A stretch of 64,000 bases of DNA from the NCBI RefSeq assembly GCF_007858185.1, contig NZ_VFES01000001.1, positions 248,001 to 312,000 of the forward strand. The letters run 5' to 3'. This DNA is from Pseudomonas grimontii (GTDB lineage: Bacteria > Pseudomonadota > Gammaproteobacteria > Pseudomonadales > Pseudomonadaceae). The notes under the pieces are model-generated. The model worked only from the letters and a program-made list of their open reading frames with translations, made no database searches and was not told the DNA's origin. Shown in pieces: positions 17,066 to 29,872 of this stretch. Each line of letters begins with the position of its first letter. The first letter of the stretch is position 1. The position numbers were made by a program, and so were the translations under genes.

Positions 17066-17453
17066 CGGTTCGTCCTGGGAGATGCTGATGGATTCATCAA
17101 CGAAGTGAGGGCCGGCACCTCTGCGGTGACGGCAGTTGTCGTACCTCTATCGACAGCGTTTTACAGGACTGAAGGCTAAATGACAGCACACACGTTCAAG
17201 CATCACGAAAATTTAAAGAAATTCGTCTGTTTTTTTCAAAAATATCATTAACGTGACCACGAAGAATTCCGGTGATGCTTCGAAAGCATTGATTTAGACG
17301 CGTCTGAATGGATGCTCGACTGATGTCATTTGGCCTTTAAATTTGTTGCCAAATATTGCGTCGCGTGAAATATTCGCGGCGTGCTGTCATATGACGTCCT
17401 ATGACATCTCGAATTTTCGATGATTCACAGCAACGTGTGAGTCCACGAAAGTC
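17066..17453. other. AT-rich intergenic region between chemoreceptor and dehydrogenase operon
   Basis: There is no gene in these 388 bp. It is clearly richer in A and T than its surroundings, with T-runs near 17230, and must hold two divergent promoters. Its main feature is the inverted repeat at 17385-17406, listed separately. A third copy of TGTCAT lies at 17324-17329. Confidence 0.5.
17385..17406. promoter_or_regulatory. Candidate operator, TGTCATA-N8-TATGACA
   Basis: A perfect inverted repeat with 7-bp arms and an 8-bp spacer, 75 bp before the preferred start of the dehydrogenase cytochrome gene. The size fits a dimeric repressor or activator. No regulator gene lies next to it, so the cognate protein is unknown. 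Confidence 0.45.
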
Positions 17454-17480
17454 ATGAATACAGTGCTTAAGGTAAAAGTC

Positions 17481-18881
17481 ATGCCGCGTAAAACGGGTAG
17501 GGGAACAAGCACTAGGTATGTGCTGGCGAGCGTGCTCACGCTTGTCGCGTGTATCGCCAGCAGTGCTCAGGGCCAGGCGCTGGATGACACTTCGTCACCC
17601 GGCAAGCGCCTGGCGATCGCAGCGGATTGCGTGGCGTGTCACACCGCGCCAGGCGGCCAGCCTTTTGCGGGCGGCTACCCGCTCAGCTCGCCGATGGGGG
17701 TGATTTATTCGACCAATATCACCCCGTCCAAATCTGCGGGTATCGGCGGCTATACCGCTGAGCAATTCGCTCGTGCGGTAAGGGACGGCGTCACGCCGAA
17801 TGGCACGCACCTCTATCCAGCAATGCCTTACACCTCCTACGCGAAGATGACCGATGCCGATGTAGCGGACCTCTACCACTACTTCATGCACGAAGTGCAG
17901 CCCGTCGACGCCACGACACAGAAGACCGATCTGGACTTCCCGTTCAACATCCGCGCGTCGATGCTTGGTTGGAATGCGTTATTCCATAGCCAGAAGCGCT
18001 TCACCCCGGATCCCGGGAAATCCGCCGAAGTGAACCGTGGCGACTACCTGGTTAATGCCCTGGCCCACTGCGACACCTGCCACACCCCGCGCAATGTGCT
18101 GATGGCGGCCGATAACAGCAAGCCACTCGCCGGTGGCGCATTGGGCAGTTGGTACGCGCCCAACATCACTTCTGACAAAACCAGCGGCATCGGCGCCTGG
18201 TCCAGCGATGATCTGGTGGCTTACCTGCGTACCGGCCATGTGGAAGGCAAGGCGCAGGCCGCCGGGCCAATGGCAGAAGCGGTCGAGCACAGCCTGCAGC
18301 ATCTGGACGATGTCGACCTCAAGGCCATCGCCGCTTACCTGCTGCAAACCCAGCCGATCAACACCGGTGAGACCAAAGCTCGGCATGAGTTCGGCCAAGC
18401 CTCCAGCGATGAGTTGACCCTGCGCGGTGGCAAACCCGAAGACAACCCTGGCTGGCATATTTTCAGCGGCACCTGCGCCAACTGTCACCAGGCCAATGGC
18501 CAGGGCACCCGTGAATACCCGTCGCTGTTCCACAACACCGCCACCAGCCGCAGCGACAACCTGATCGCCGCAATCGTCTATGGCGTGCACCGCGAGGTGG
18601 ATGGCGTGGCTATCGACATGCCGGCGTTCGGCCCGGATGCGTTGTTTACCGATCGCCTCAATGACCAGCAGATTGCCGACGTGAGCAACTATGTGCTGTC
18701 CCGCTACGGCAATGATGCGCAGAAGGTGTCCGCCGCCGATGTGGCTCAGGTTCGCGCGGGTGGCCCCAAGGCGCCGTTGGCGGTGATGGCCAAGTTCGCG
18801 CCTCCGGCGATCATCCTTGCCTGCATCCTGATTGCCTTGGCGGTGATCCTAATTGTCCGTCGCCGACGTCTGGAGGTTTGA
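17481..18881 (+). CDS. Tri-haem cytochrome c subunit of a membrane-bound FAD dehydrogenase
   Basis: 466 residues from the ATG at 17481, which has TAAGG 8 bp upstream; an ATG at 17454 would add nine residues. A signal peptide (to about SSAQGQA) precedes three CXXCH haem sites: CVACH, CDTCH and CANCH at about residues 50, 197 and 332. A C-terminal helix (PPAIILACILIALAVILIV) followed by RRRR anchors the protein in the inner membrane. The subunit passes electrons from the flavoprotein to ubiquinone or the respiratory chain. It is followed 3 bp later by the small subunit. The order cytochrome-small-large differs from the small-large-cytochrome order of well-known FAD glucose dehydrogenases. Confidence 0.88.
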   Translation: MPRKTGRGTSTRYVLASVLTLVACIASSAQGQALDDTSSPGKRLAIAADCVACHTAPGGQPFAGGYPLSSPMGVIYSTNITPSKSAGIGGYTAEQFARAVRDGVTPNGTHLYPAMPYTSYAKMTDADVADLYHYFMHEVQPVDATTQKTDLDFPFNIRASMLGWNALFHSQKRFTPDPGKSAEVNRGDYLVNALAHCDTCHTPRNVLMAADNSKPLAGGALGSWYAPNITSDKTSGIGAWSSDDLVAYLRTGHVEGKAQAAGPMAEAVEHSLQHLDDVDLKAIAAYLLQTQPINTGETKARHEFGQASSDELTLRGGKPEDNPGWHIFSGTCANCHQANGQGTREYPSLFHNTATSRSDNLIAAIVYGVHREVDGVAIDMPAFGPDALFTDRLNDQQIADVSNYVLSRYGNDAQKVSAADVAQVRAGGPKAPLAVMAKFAPPAIILACILIALAVILIVRRRRLEV

Positions 18882-18884
18882 ACC

Positions 18885-19403
18885 ATGGACTCATCAATCA
18901 ATGCACTCTCACGCCGCAGCTTGTTGCGCGGCTCGGTCACGTTGGGGTTGACCGCGCTGGTCAGCGGCCTGGTGCCCTGGCAGTCGGTTATGGCGGCCGC
19001 TCAGTCGGACGCCGACTTTGCGGCCCTGTCGCAGTTTCTGGTCAGTCGTCCGGTCAACGCGGTTCTGGCGGCTCGTTACTACGCGGCCCTGGATGAACGT
19101 GCGCCGAACTTTTCGACCCATGTGATCGCCCTCAAGCAGTTGATCTCCGAACGTGGCCTCAAGCATGTCGATGATTACCTGGCGCTGGCCGATGCCGATC
19201 CGTCGTTGAAGATAACGGCTACCAGCATCATTTCGGCCTGGTACCTGGGCATCGTCGGCGAGCCGGCCGACGCGGAACTCGTCAGCTACAGCGAAGCGCT
19301 GATGTACCGGCCCACTCACGGCACTCTCATCATCCCCACTTACGGTGGCGGCCCGGACTCATGGGGCCCCAAACCTAAAGCGCCACAGGACTTCAAACTA
19401 TGA
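18885..19403 (+). CDS. Small (Tat-dependent) subunit of FAD sugar/alcohol dehydrogenase
   Basis: 172 residues with a twin-arginine signal, SRRSLLRGSVTLGLTALVSG. In this family the folded flavoprotein is carried across the membrane by the signal peptide of the small subunit. The body resembles the sorbitol/gluconate dehydrogenase small-subunit family, with SAWYLGIVG and EALMYRPTHG near the C-terminus. GGAGG lies 8 bp before the ATG. The stop overlaps the next start as ATGA, which indicates coupled 1:1 translation with the large subunit. Confidence 0.85.
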   Translation: MDSSINALSRRSLLRGSVTLGLTALVSGLVPWQSVMAAAQSDADFAALSQFLVSRPVNAVLAARYYAALDERAPNFSTHVIALKQLISERGLKHVDDYLALADADPSLKITATSIISAWYLGIVGEPADAELVSYSEALMYRPTHGTLIIPTYGGGPDSWGPKPKAPQDFKL

Positions 19404-21034
19404 GCAAGGCTGATTTCGATGCCGACGTAGTCATCATCGGCTCCGGTGTCATGGGCGGGCTGATTGCCACCGGCTTGGCCAAGGCGAACAAGTCGGTGAT
19501 CGTTCTTGAGGCCGGCCCTCGGGTCAATCGCCGCGATGTGGTGGAAACCTTTCGCAATGCGCCGGTCAAGCTGTCACTGGCCAACGCCAAACTGCAGGGC
19601 GCAGGTTCGCCATACCCGAGCCTGCCCCACGCGCCGTCGACCTATGGCGATTACCTGCAGCAGGTCGGCCCGGTCAAATACAACACCTCGTATTTGCGGG
19701 TGGTGGGTGGCACCACCTGGCACTTCGGCTCATCGTTATGGCGCATGTTGCCGAACGATTTTCGCCTGAAATCGTTGTATGGCCAGGGCCGCGACTGGCC
19801 GATCAGCTACGACGAGCTGGAACCGTTCTACGCCCGCGCCGAAACTGAGCTGGGCGTCTCCGGCGTCGATGGCCAGGACGAGAGCGGGCAGGGCGGTGAG
19901 GCTTACCCGCCGCGTTCGATCCCGTACCCGATGGAAGGCCTCAAGCCCAGCTATATGTTCACGCGCCTTTCGGAAATGCTCGGCAAGGGCGGCTATAACC
20001 CGATCCTGGAGCCCAACGGCCGCGCGACCCGTCCGTACGGCAAGCGACCGCCGTGCGCCGGCAATAACAACTGCAACCCGGTGTGCCCGATTGCCGCCAA
20101 GTACGACGGCTCGATGCACATCGACGAGGCCGAGCGTCATGGCACCAAGGTTCTGGAAAACTCGGTGGTGTATAAGATCGAGGCGGGGGAGGACGGCAAG
20201 ATCACTGCTGTCTGGTACATGCGCCCCGACAAGTCGACCCACAAGCTGACGGCGCGTTATTTCGTGTTGGCCGCCTATGGCATCGAATCGCCGAAGCTGT
20301 TGCTGATGTCGACCTCCGACAAATACCCTAATGGCATTGCTAACTCGTCCGACCAGGTGGGCCGCAACCTGATGGACCACACTGGCATCAGCATGAACGT
20401 CATGACCAAGGAAGACATGTGGCCCGGAGAGGGCCCCACGCAACTACTGGTGTACCTGAACAGTCGCGACGGTGCGTTCCGCAAGGACTACCCCGGCTAC
20501 AAGATCAAGGTCCGCAACACCGTGCCGACGTCGCAAATCACTTCCAACCTGATCGCCAAGGGCGTGCTGGGTTCCAAGCTGGATGAGCAGATTCGCCTGC
20601 AGTCCGCACGCTCACTCAACTGGGCGGTGGACTTCGAGACCTTGCCGCTGCCGGAAAACCGCGTCACCCCGAGCAAGACCAAGTTCGATGCCATAGGCCT
20701 GCCGGTGCCGGAGATCTATTACAGCGTTCCAGCCTATTGGCATGCCGGTAAAGAGAAGGCCCTGGAGGACTTCAAGCAGTTCGCCAAGCTGCTGGATGCG
20801 GATATCCTCAGTACGGACGTCGGTTTCCAGAACCGTCAGCACATCATGGGCACGACCATCATGGGTGATGACCCGAAGGACTCGGTGGTTGACCGGGATT
20901 GTCGCAGCCATGATCACGCGAACCTGTTTATTGCGGGCACCAGCGTGATGCCGTCGTCATCCTGCGTGAACCCGACGCTGACCGGTGCCGCCTTGAGCAT
21001 TCGTATCGCCGACGTGCTGGTGAGTGAAGTCTGA
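19400..21034 (+). CDS. GMC-type FAD flavoprotein, catalytic subunit, with Fe-S type cysteine cluster
   Basis: 544 residues. The N-terminal FAD-binding fold is VVIIGSGVMGGLIATGLA followed by VLEAGP. The C-terminal GMC substrate domain ends SSCVNPTLTGAALSIRIADVL. The motif C219-AGNNN-C225-NPV-C229 matches the 3Fe-4S site reported for bacterial FAD glucose dehydrogenase large subunits. It has no signal peptide of its own, consistent with Tat hitch-hiking on the small subunit. The substrate is a polyol or sugar (sorbitol, gluconate, glucose or 2-ketogluconate are candidates) and cannot be chosen from sequence. A terminator follows. Confidence 0.88.
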   Translation: MSKADFDADVVIIGSGVMGGLIATGLAKANKSVIVLEAGPRVNRRDVVETFRNAPVKLSLANAKLQGAGSPYPSLPHAPSTYGDYLQQVGPVKYNTSYLRVVGGTTWHFGSSLWRMLPNDFRLKSLYGQGRDWPISYDELEPFYARAETELGVSGVDGQDESGQGGEAYPPRSIPYPMEGLKPSYMFTRLSEMLGKGGYNPILEPNGRATRPYGKRPPCAGNNNCNPVCPIAAKYDGSMHIDEAERHGTKVLENSVVYKIEAGEDGKITAVWYMRPDKSTHKLTARYFVLAAYGIESPKLLLMSTSDKYPNGIANSSDQVGRNLMDHTGISMNVMTKEDMWPGEGPTQLLVYLNSRDGAFRKDYPGYKIKVRNTVPTSQITSNLIAKGVLGSKLDEQIRLQSARSLNWAVDFETLPLPENRVTPSKTKFDAIGLPVPEIYYSVPAYWHAGKEKALEDFKQFAKLLDADILSTDVGFQNRQHIMGTTIMGDDPKDSVVDRDCRSHDHANLFIAGTSVMPSSSCVNPTLTGAALSIRIADVLVSEV

Positions 21035-21052
21035 GTCACCAGGCCGCTCGAT

Positions 21053-21094
21053 AAAAAAGCCCCCTGACGCCAATGGCGCAGGGGGCTTTTTTTG
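21053..21094. terminator. Bidirectional intrinsic terminator
   Basis: A long stem, AAAAAAGCCCCCTG paired with CAGGGGGCTTTTTT, with an inner GCC/GGC pair around AAT, and a T-run on both strands. It closes the dehydrogenase operon and, on the other strand, the BON-domain operon. Confidence 0.93.
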
Positions 21095-21107
21095 TACGGG
21101 ATTTACA

Positions 21108-22742
<1,635 letters not shown>

Positions 22743-22743
<1 letters not shown>

Positions 22744-24554
22744 CAGCGCGGGGTGTCCGGCAGGCGTTGGATCTCGCCACCGACGAACTTCGCCCATGGC
22801 ATCTGACGATCGACGCGCTGGTTGGTGCTGATGCCCAGGTTGCCCGAGAGGCCGTCAACCCGTGTATCCGGCAGTGCCTTGAGCTGGCCAAGGCGCGGCG
22901 CCAGGCGGTAGGCGTCAACGCCCATCGCATACAGGCGGCCAAGGCTGCCGTTGGCTTGCGGCCACTGTGCTGCAACCTGGTTACGCAGCGGGTCGGTGGT
23001 GTTGAGCAGCCAAGGGGTTTCGCAGAACATCACGTTGGTCATGTCCAGGTACTGGTTCTTGTCACCGCTGGCGCTGAACACGTGGGACGTGGCGTACACC
23101 GGCACATCACCGGCGTACTGGAAGTTCAGGGTCGGCTTGATCTGTTGTGCCAGTTGCGGGGTGACGGCCAGGAAGATGAACTCGATGTCCTGGCGGCGCG
23201 ACGGTTGTGCCGCTACGTCAGTACCGACGGTGCTTTGCAGGCTCTTGGCGCGACCTTCGCTTTTACGCAGTTGGAACAGGTCGGCGATTTGCTGTGCAAG
23301 GGCGACCGGCTGGTCGACATACTCGACACCGACAACCGTGCCACCGTTGGCCTCCCAATCCTGACGGAAAGCCCGGTAGACACGCTCGCCCCATTCGCCA
23401 CGGGGCACCATGGCAGCGGCGCGATGCAGGCCGTCGGCACGGGCGCGGCGCGACACTTCGCGGGCTTCGTCTTCAGCGGCGAGGCCGAACTGGAACAGTT
23501 GCGGCGGGCTCTGGTCGGTCTCGCTGTAGTTCAGCGCGAGGGTAGTGATCGGCAATTGAGGGCGGGCGCTGAGTTGTTTGACCAGTGGCTTCTCCAGCGG
23601 GCCAACCACCAGTTGCACGCCGGCAGCCTGGGCCTTGGCATAGAAGTCGTCGATGGAAGTCAGGCGCGAACTGTCGTAGAACTCAATGACCGGTGGCTTC
23701 TGCCCGGCTTGTTCAGCCTGGTAGTGGGCGGCCATGAAACCTTCGCGCAGCGCCTTGCCGACGGAGGCCAGTGGGCCTTCCTGCGGCAGCAGCAGGGCGA
23801 TCTTGTTCAAGGGCTGGCTGGCCAGTTCCTTGAGCTTGGTCAGCGGTGTTGGCAGTTGCACGGCGGCCGGGTGGCCCGGGTTCTGTGCGCGCCAGGTGTC
23901 GATAGCGGCCTGTTGTTGCTCGAGCGTACCGGCGCCCTTGACCGCCTGGGCCAGGGTGATCCAGCCGTCCAGGGTCGGGTTGCCGCTGGCTTGCAGTTGT
24001 TCTGCCGGCAGTGCGGCGATCAAGATCCAGATGGCTTCGTGATTGCTTTTAGCGGCATCGCCGCTGAGCAGTGGCGCCATGGCAACGCGCTCGCGAGCAG
24101 CGGCCAGGGTCTGGCCATCGGCTTCATAAGCGCGGGCGTGTACGGTACCGGTGCGGATCTGCTGTTCGGTCGGCAGCTCCTTCAGGCTTTGCAGGCTCGG
24201 ATGGTTCAGCGCGGTCAACGCGGCCTTGGGCTGGTTGCGCGTCATGGCCAATTCGGCCGCCAGGGTGCTGGCAAAGACTTGTGCGGCTGGCTTTAGAACA
24301 TCCAGGGACACTTGCGCAAGAATCTGCGACGAGCGGCCAGGGTTGTTCTGGTGGTAGGCCATGTCTGCCGCACTCAGGCGCAGCAATGCGGCCTTTTCCG
24401 GCGTCTTGGCGGTAGTGGCCTGTTCGAGCAGTTGCTCGATACTGGCATCCGGGGTCCGTGGAAGTTCGCCAAGGCTGGACGAGGGCGAGCTGGCGCAAGC
24501 CGCCAGTAAGGCAGCGAGGCAGAGGGCGGAGAGCAGCCGCAGGCAAGCGATCAT
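22743..24554 (-). CDS. lpoA: LpoA, outer-membrane lipoprotein activator of penicillin-binding protein
   Basis: 603 residues. Signal peptide with lipobox LLAACASS (Cys at about residue 20), an N-terminal helical TPR-like half, and a C-terminal half with the fold of periplasmic binding proteins (from NKIALLLPQEGPLASVGKALREG onward). LpoA reaches through peptidoglycan to stimulate PBP1A. AGGAA lies just before the ATG at 24554; an in-frame ATG at 24578 lacks such a site. It diverges from rsmI, as in many gammaproteobacteria. Confidence 0.92.
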
Positions 24555-24763
24555 GTAAGTGTTCCTGATACCGATCAAATTAGCGTGGAATTGTACCCAA
24601 GCACTGGCCCAGGCGCGATGTTACTGGCGTGAAACCTTTGATTTAGATCGTGCAAATGTTGCTGTTGGCAATTGATGGCAGAAAAGGCATCGGCCGTGAT
24701 GGCATATTTTCAAGGCGCCTACGCGCTACAATATGGCTTTTGCCAACCATCGAGGTGTGCGCT

Positions 24764-25636
24764 TTGACTGCTCCAGGTCCTTTGAATTCCACTGCAGGCT
24801 CGCTTTTTGTCGTGGCGACGCCCATTGGCAACCTGGACGACATCAGTGCTCGGGCATTGAAAGTGTTGCGCGAGGTTAAATTGATCGCGGCCGAAGACAC
24901 GCGGCACTCCCAACGGTTGATGCAGCATTTTGGTATCAGCACGCCATTGGCGGCCTGTCATGAGCACAACGAGCGCGAAGAAGGCAGTCGCTTTATTGTC
25001 CGCCTGCTGGCCGGTGACGATGTAGCGCTGATATCCGATGCGGGTACGCCGCTGATCTCCGATCCGGGCTACCACCTGGTTCGCCAGGCGCGGGCTGCTG
25101 GTATCAATGTAGTGCCTGTTCCGGGGGCGTGCGCGCTCATAGCAGCATTGTCGGCGGCGGGCCTGCCATCGGATCGCTTTATCTTCGAAGGTTTCCTGCC
25201 GGCCAAGGCGGTGGGGCGTCGCGCGCGGCTCCAGGCGGTAAAGGAAGAGCCGCGTACCCTGATCTTCTACGAAGCCCCGCACCGTATCCTTGAATGCCTG
25301 CAGGACATGGAGCTGGTGTTTGGTGGCGAGCGTCTTGCGTTGCTGGCGCGTGAACTGACCAAGACGTTCGAAACCCTCAAGGGCTTGCCGCTGGAAGACC
25401 TGCGGGCGTTTGTCGAAGGCGACAGCAATCAGCAGCGTGGAGAGTGCGTGGTGCTGGTGGCAGGTTGGACGGCGCCGGAGGCGGAAGACGCGGTCGGCAG
25501 CGAGGCCATGCGTATCCTCGACCTGCTGCTCAAGGAGATGCCCCTCAAGCGCGCTGCGGCGTTGGCGGCGGAAATTACCGGTGTGCGCAAGAATGTGCTG
25601 TATCAAGTCGCGCTGGATAAACAGAAAGCCGAATAG
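24764..25636 (+). CDS. rsmI: 16S rRNA (cytidine1402-2'-O)-methyltransferase RsmI
   Basis: 290 residues of the SAM-dependent tetrapyrrole-methylase fold: SLFVVATPIGNLDDIS at the N-terminus, EDTRHSQRLMQHF near 43, ISDAGTPLISDPGYHLV near 90, and PGACALIAALSAAGLPSDRF. A TTG at 24764 is the best start because GAGG lies 8 bp upstream and it gives LTAPGPLNSTAGSLFVV; GTG 24755 is an alternative. An upstream in-frame start at 24650 would add an unsupported N-terminus. It is followed by rnpB on the same strand. Confidence 0.9.
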   Translation: MTAPGPLNSTAGSLFVVATPIGNLDDISARALKVLREVKLIAAEDTRHSQRLMQHFGISTPLAACHEHNEREEGSRFIVRLLAGDDVALISDAGTPLISDPGYHLVRQARAAGINVVPVPGACALIAALSAAGLPSDRFIFEGFLPAKAVGRRARLQAVKEEPRTLIFYEAPHRILECLQDMELVFGGERLALLARELTKTFETLKGLPLEDLRAFVEGDSNQQRGECVVLVAGWTAPEAEDAVGSEAMRILDLLLKEMPLKRAAALAAEITGVRKNVLYQVALDKQKAE

Positions 25637-25730
25637 TTCCGGGGTTAAACCAGTATTCCGTCCGAACGTGATGGCAATGCTGCACTTTTAATACTTGTCC
25701 TGAGGCCGCCGTGCCGTTAACCTGCGCGGC

Positions 25731-26086
25731 GGAGAGTCGATTGGACAGTCGCTGCCTTCTATGAAAATTAGGGGGGGGAGGAAAGTCCGGGCTCCATAGG
25801 GCGAAGTGCCAGGTAATGCCTGGGAGGCGTGAGCCTACGGAAAGTGCCACAGAAAATAACCGCCTAAGCACTTCGGTGCCGGTAAGGGTGAAAAGGTGCG
25901 GTAAGAGCGCACCGCACGACTGGCAACAGTTCGTGGCTAGGTAAACCCCACTTGGAGCAAGACCAAATAGGGTCCCAAGGCGTGGCCCGCGCTGGGACCG
26001 GGTAGGTTGCTAAAGATGTCCAGTGATGGCCATCGTAGACGAATGACTGTTCAAGACAGAACCCGGCTTACAGATCGACTCTCCAC
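25731..26086 (+). ncRNA. rnpB: RNase P RNA
   Basis: The catalytic RNA of RNase P, bacterial type A. The 5' end GGAGAGTCGATTGGACAGTC pairs with the 3' end GATCGACTCTCC (helix P1). The universal segment GAGGAAAGTCCGGGCTCC lies near 25780-25800 and its P4 partner ACAGAACCCGGCTTA near 26057-26071. Length about 356 nt, as usual. A T-rich run follows at once. The 8-G run before the conserved GAGGAAAG is prone to sequencing error. Confidence 0.96.
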
Positions 26087-26336
26087 CTTTTTTCTTCTGT
26101 CCGAATCTCGGGCAGAAAACCGGTAGTAACGCAAGAATCCCTCCCTGCCGAATCATTGGCAGATGCATCTTCGTAATACCAAAAAAATCTTACTCTTAAT
26201 AAATTACTTTAACTTTGAGCTCTAGCTCTTTGAGCTATTTGTGCTTGTCGAGCCAAAAACACTGCCGAACTCTGGTTTCTCCTCCTTTTACGCTCCTAAA
26301 TCTCCGATCTGTAAGGCTTTTCCTTGAATCCGCGCC
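26087..26336. other. AT-rich spacer between rnpB and the dcw promoter
   Basis: No gene is seen. A T-run directly behind rnpB and an imperfect hairpin (TTCTGTCCGA/TCGGGCAGAA, about 26095-26117) may end rnpB transcription. The rest, about 26150-26300, is AT-rich and may act as an UP-like or buffering region for the mraZ promoter. Confidence 0.4.
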
Positions 26337-26366
26337 TTGACGGTGTGGTGGGCGCATTCCTATAGT
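26337..26366 (+). promoter_or_regulatory. Sigma-70 promoter of the dcw cluster (mraZ promoter)
   Basis: TTGACG at 26337-26342 and TATAGT at 26361-26366, 18 bp apart, both close to consensus. The predicted start point near 26373 is at the first MraZ box and about 70 bp before the mraZ GTG. Confidence 0.8.
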
Positions 26367-26372
26367 GTGCGC

Positions 26373-26398
26373 AAGTGGCGGAAAGTGGCACAAAGTGG
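26373..26398 (+). promoter_or_regulatory. MraZ operator: three AGTGG repeats at 10-bp spacing
   Basis: AAGTGG occurs at 26373, 26383 and 26393, exactly one helical turn apart, directly downstream of the -10 box. MraZ in E. coli and mollicutes binds tandem TGGG/GTGG-type repeats with this spacing to repress its own operon. The position over the start point fits repression. Confidence 0.8.
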
Positions 26399-26440
26399 GT
26401 TTTTTGAACGTAAAACGCTAAAATTTGGAGAAACGCATCT

Positions 26441-26896
26441 GTGTTTCGCGGAGCTAACGCTATCAGTCTCGATGCAAAAGGCCGTCTCGCCATGCCGAGC
26501 CGGTATCGTGACGAGCTGATTTCGCGAAGTTCCGGACAGTTGATCATCACCATTGATGCCGTTGACCCTTGTTTATGTGTTTACCCCCTCGATGAGTGGG
26601 AGTTGATTGAGACCAAGTTGCGTGCCCTGCCTTCATTGCGTGAAGAAAACCGCCGTCTGCAGCGTTTGCTGATTGGTAATGCCGTCGACCTCGAGCTCGA
26701 TGGCAGTGGTCGTTTCCTGGTGCCACCGCGTTTGCGCGAGTACGCCAAGCTGGATAAGCGCGCAATGCTGGTCGGCCAACTGAACAAGTTCCAATTGTGG
26801 GACGAAGATGCCTGGGATGCTGTTTCTGCAGCTGACCTGGCTGCTATTCAACAACCGGGCGCCATGCCTGATGAACTGCGTGATTTGATCCTGTGA
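26441..26896 (+). CDS. mraZ: MraZ, transcriptional regulator of the dcw cluster
   Basis: 151 residues with two SpoVT/AbrB-like domains, each with the DxxGRL/F signature: [17 protein letters not shown] and [18 protein letters not shown] start with TTGGAG about 10 bp upstream. It binds DNA as a ring-shaped oligomer, and the repeats at 26373-26398 are its expected target. Its stop overlaps the rsmH start as GTGA. Confidence 0.96.
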   Translation: MFRGANAISLDAKGRLAMPSRYRDELISRSSGQLIITIDAVDPCLCVYPLDEWELIETKLRALPSLREENRRLQRLLIGNAVDLELDGSGRFLVPPRLREYAKLDKRAMLVGQLNKFQLWDEDAWDAVSAADLAAIQQPGAMPDELRDLIL

Positions 26897-27836
26897 CTAT
26901 TGATAGCGGCTTTAACCACATCACCGTACTGCTTGACGAAGCCGTTGAGGCTCTCGCCGTACGCGCGGATGGCTGCTATTTGGACGGCACCTTTGGCAGG
27001 GGCGGGCATAGCCGGTTGATACTCAGCCAGCTCGGGTCCGACGGCAAGCTCCTCGGGTTCGACAAAGACCCCCAAGCGATTGCCACCGGGCAAGCGCTAG
27101 CGGCCGAAGACGGCCGCTTTGTCGTTGTGCAGCGCAGCTTTGCCGAGTTGGGTGCCGAAGTCGCCGAGCGCGGCATGGCGGGCAAGGTGGCCGGGGTTTT
27201 GCTCGACCTGGGCGTGTCATCGCCGCAGCTCGATGACCCGGAGCGCGGCTTCAGCTTCATGAATGACGGCCCCCTCGACATGCGCATGGACCCGACCCGT
27301 GGCGTCAGTGCCGCGCAGTTCATTGCCACCGCGCCGGTGGAAGAAATCGCCCGCGTGTTCAAGGAATACGGTGAAGAACGCTTCGCCGGCCGCATGGCCC
27401 GTGCCGTGGTCGAGCGCCGCGAAATCCAGCCGTTCGAACGCACTGCCGACCTGGCTGAAGTGCTGAAAGTCGCCAACCCTGCTTGGGAAAAAGGCAAGAA
27501 CCCGGCGACCCGTGCGTTCCAGGGCTTGCGTATTCATGTCAACAACGAATTGGGTGACCTGGAGGCTGGCCTTGAGGCTGCCCTCGATGCGCTGGAAGTG
27601 GGCGGTCGCCTGGTGGTGATCAGCTTCCACTCCTTGGAAGACCGCATCGTCAAGCTGTTCATGCGCCGTCTGGTCAAGGGTGAGTCCGACAACCTGCCGC
27701 GCAACCTTCCGGTACGTTTCGAAGCCTTTGTGCCGAAAATCAAAATCCATGGCAAAGCGCAGTTCGCTTCCGAAGCCGAACTCAAGGCCAACCCTCGTTC
27801 CCGTAGCGCCGTCATGCGCGTCGCGGAGAAGTTGCG

Positions 27837-27840
<4 letters not shown>
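26893..27840 (+). CDS. rsmH: 16S rRNA (cytosine1402-N4)-methyltransferase RsmH
   Basis: 315 residues. SAM-binding segment [15 protein letters not shown] and [18 protein letters not shown], with the C-terminal [12 protein letters not shown] and [13 protein letters not shown] blocks typical of MraW. It modifies the same nucleotide as RsmI, encoded 2 kb upstream; together they give m4Cm1402. GTG start overlapping the mraZ stop. Confidence 0.96.

Positions 27841-29871
<2,031 letters not shown>

Positions 29872-29872
<1 letters not shown>

Noticed and set aside
25771..25778. Eight-G run in rnpB as a damaging insertion
   Set aside because: It precedes the conserved GAGGAAAG segment in a region of variable length; all core elements are intact.
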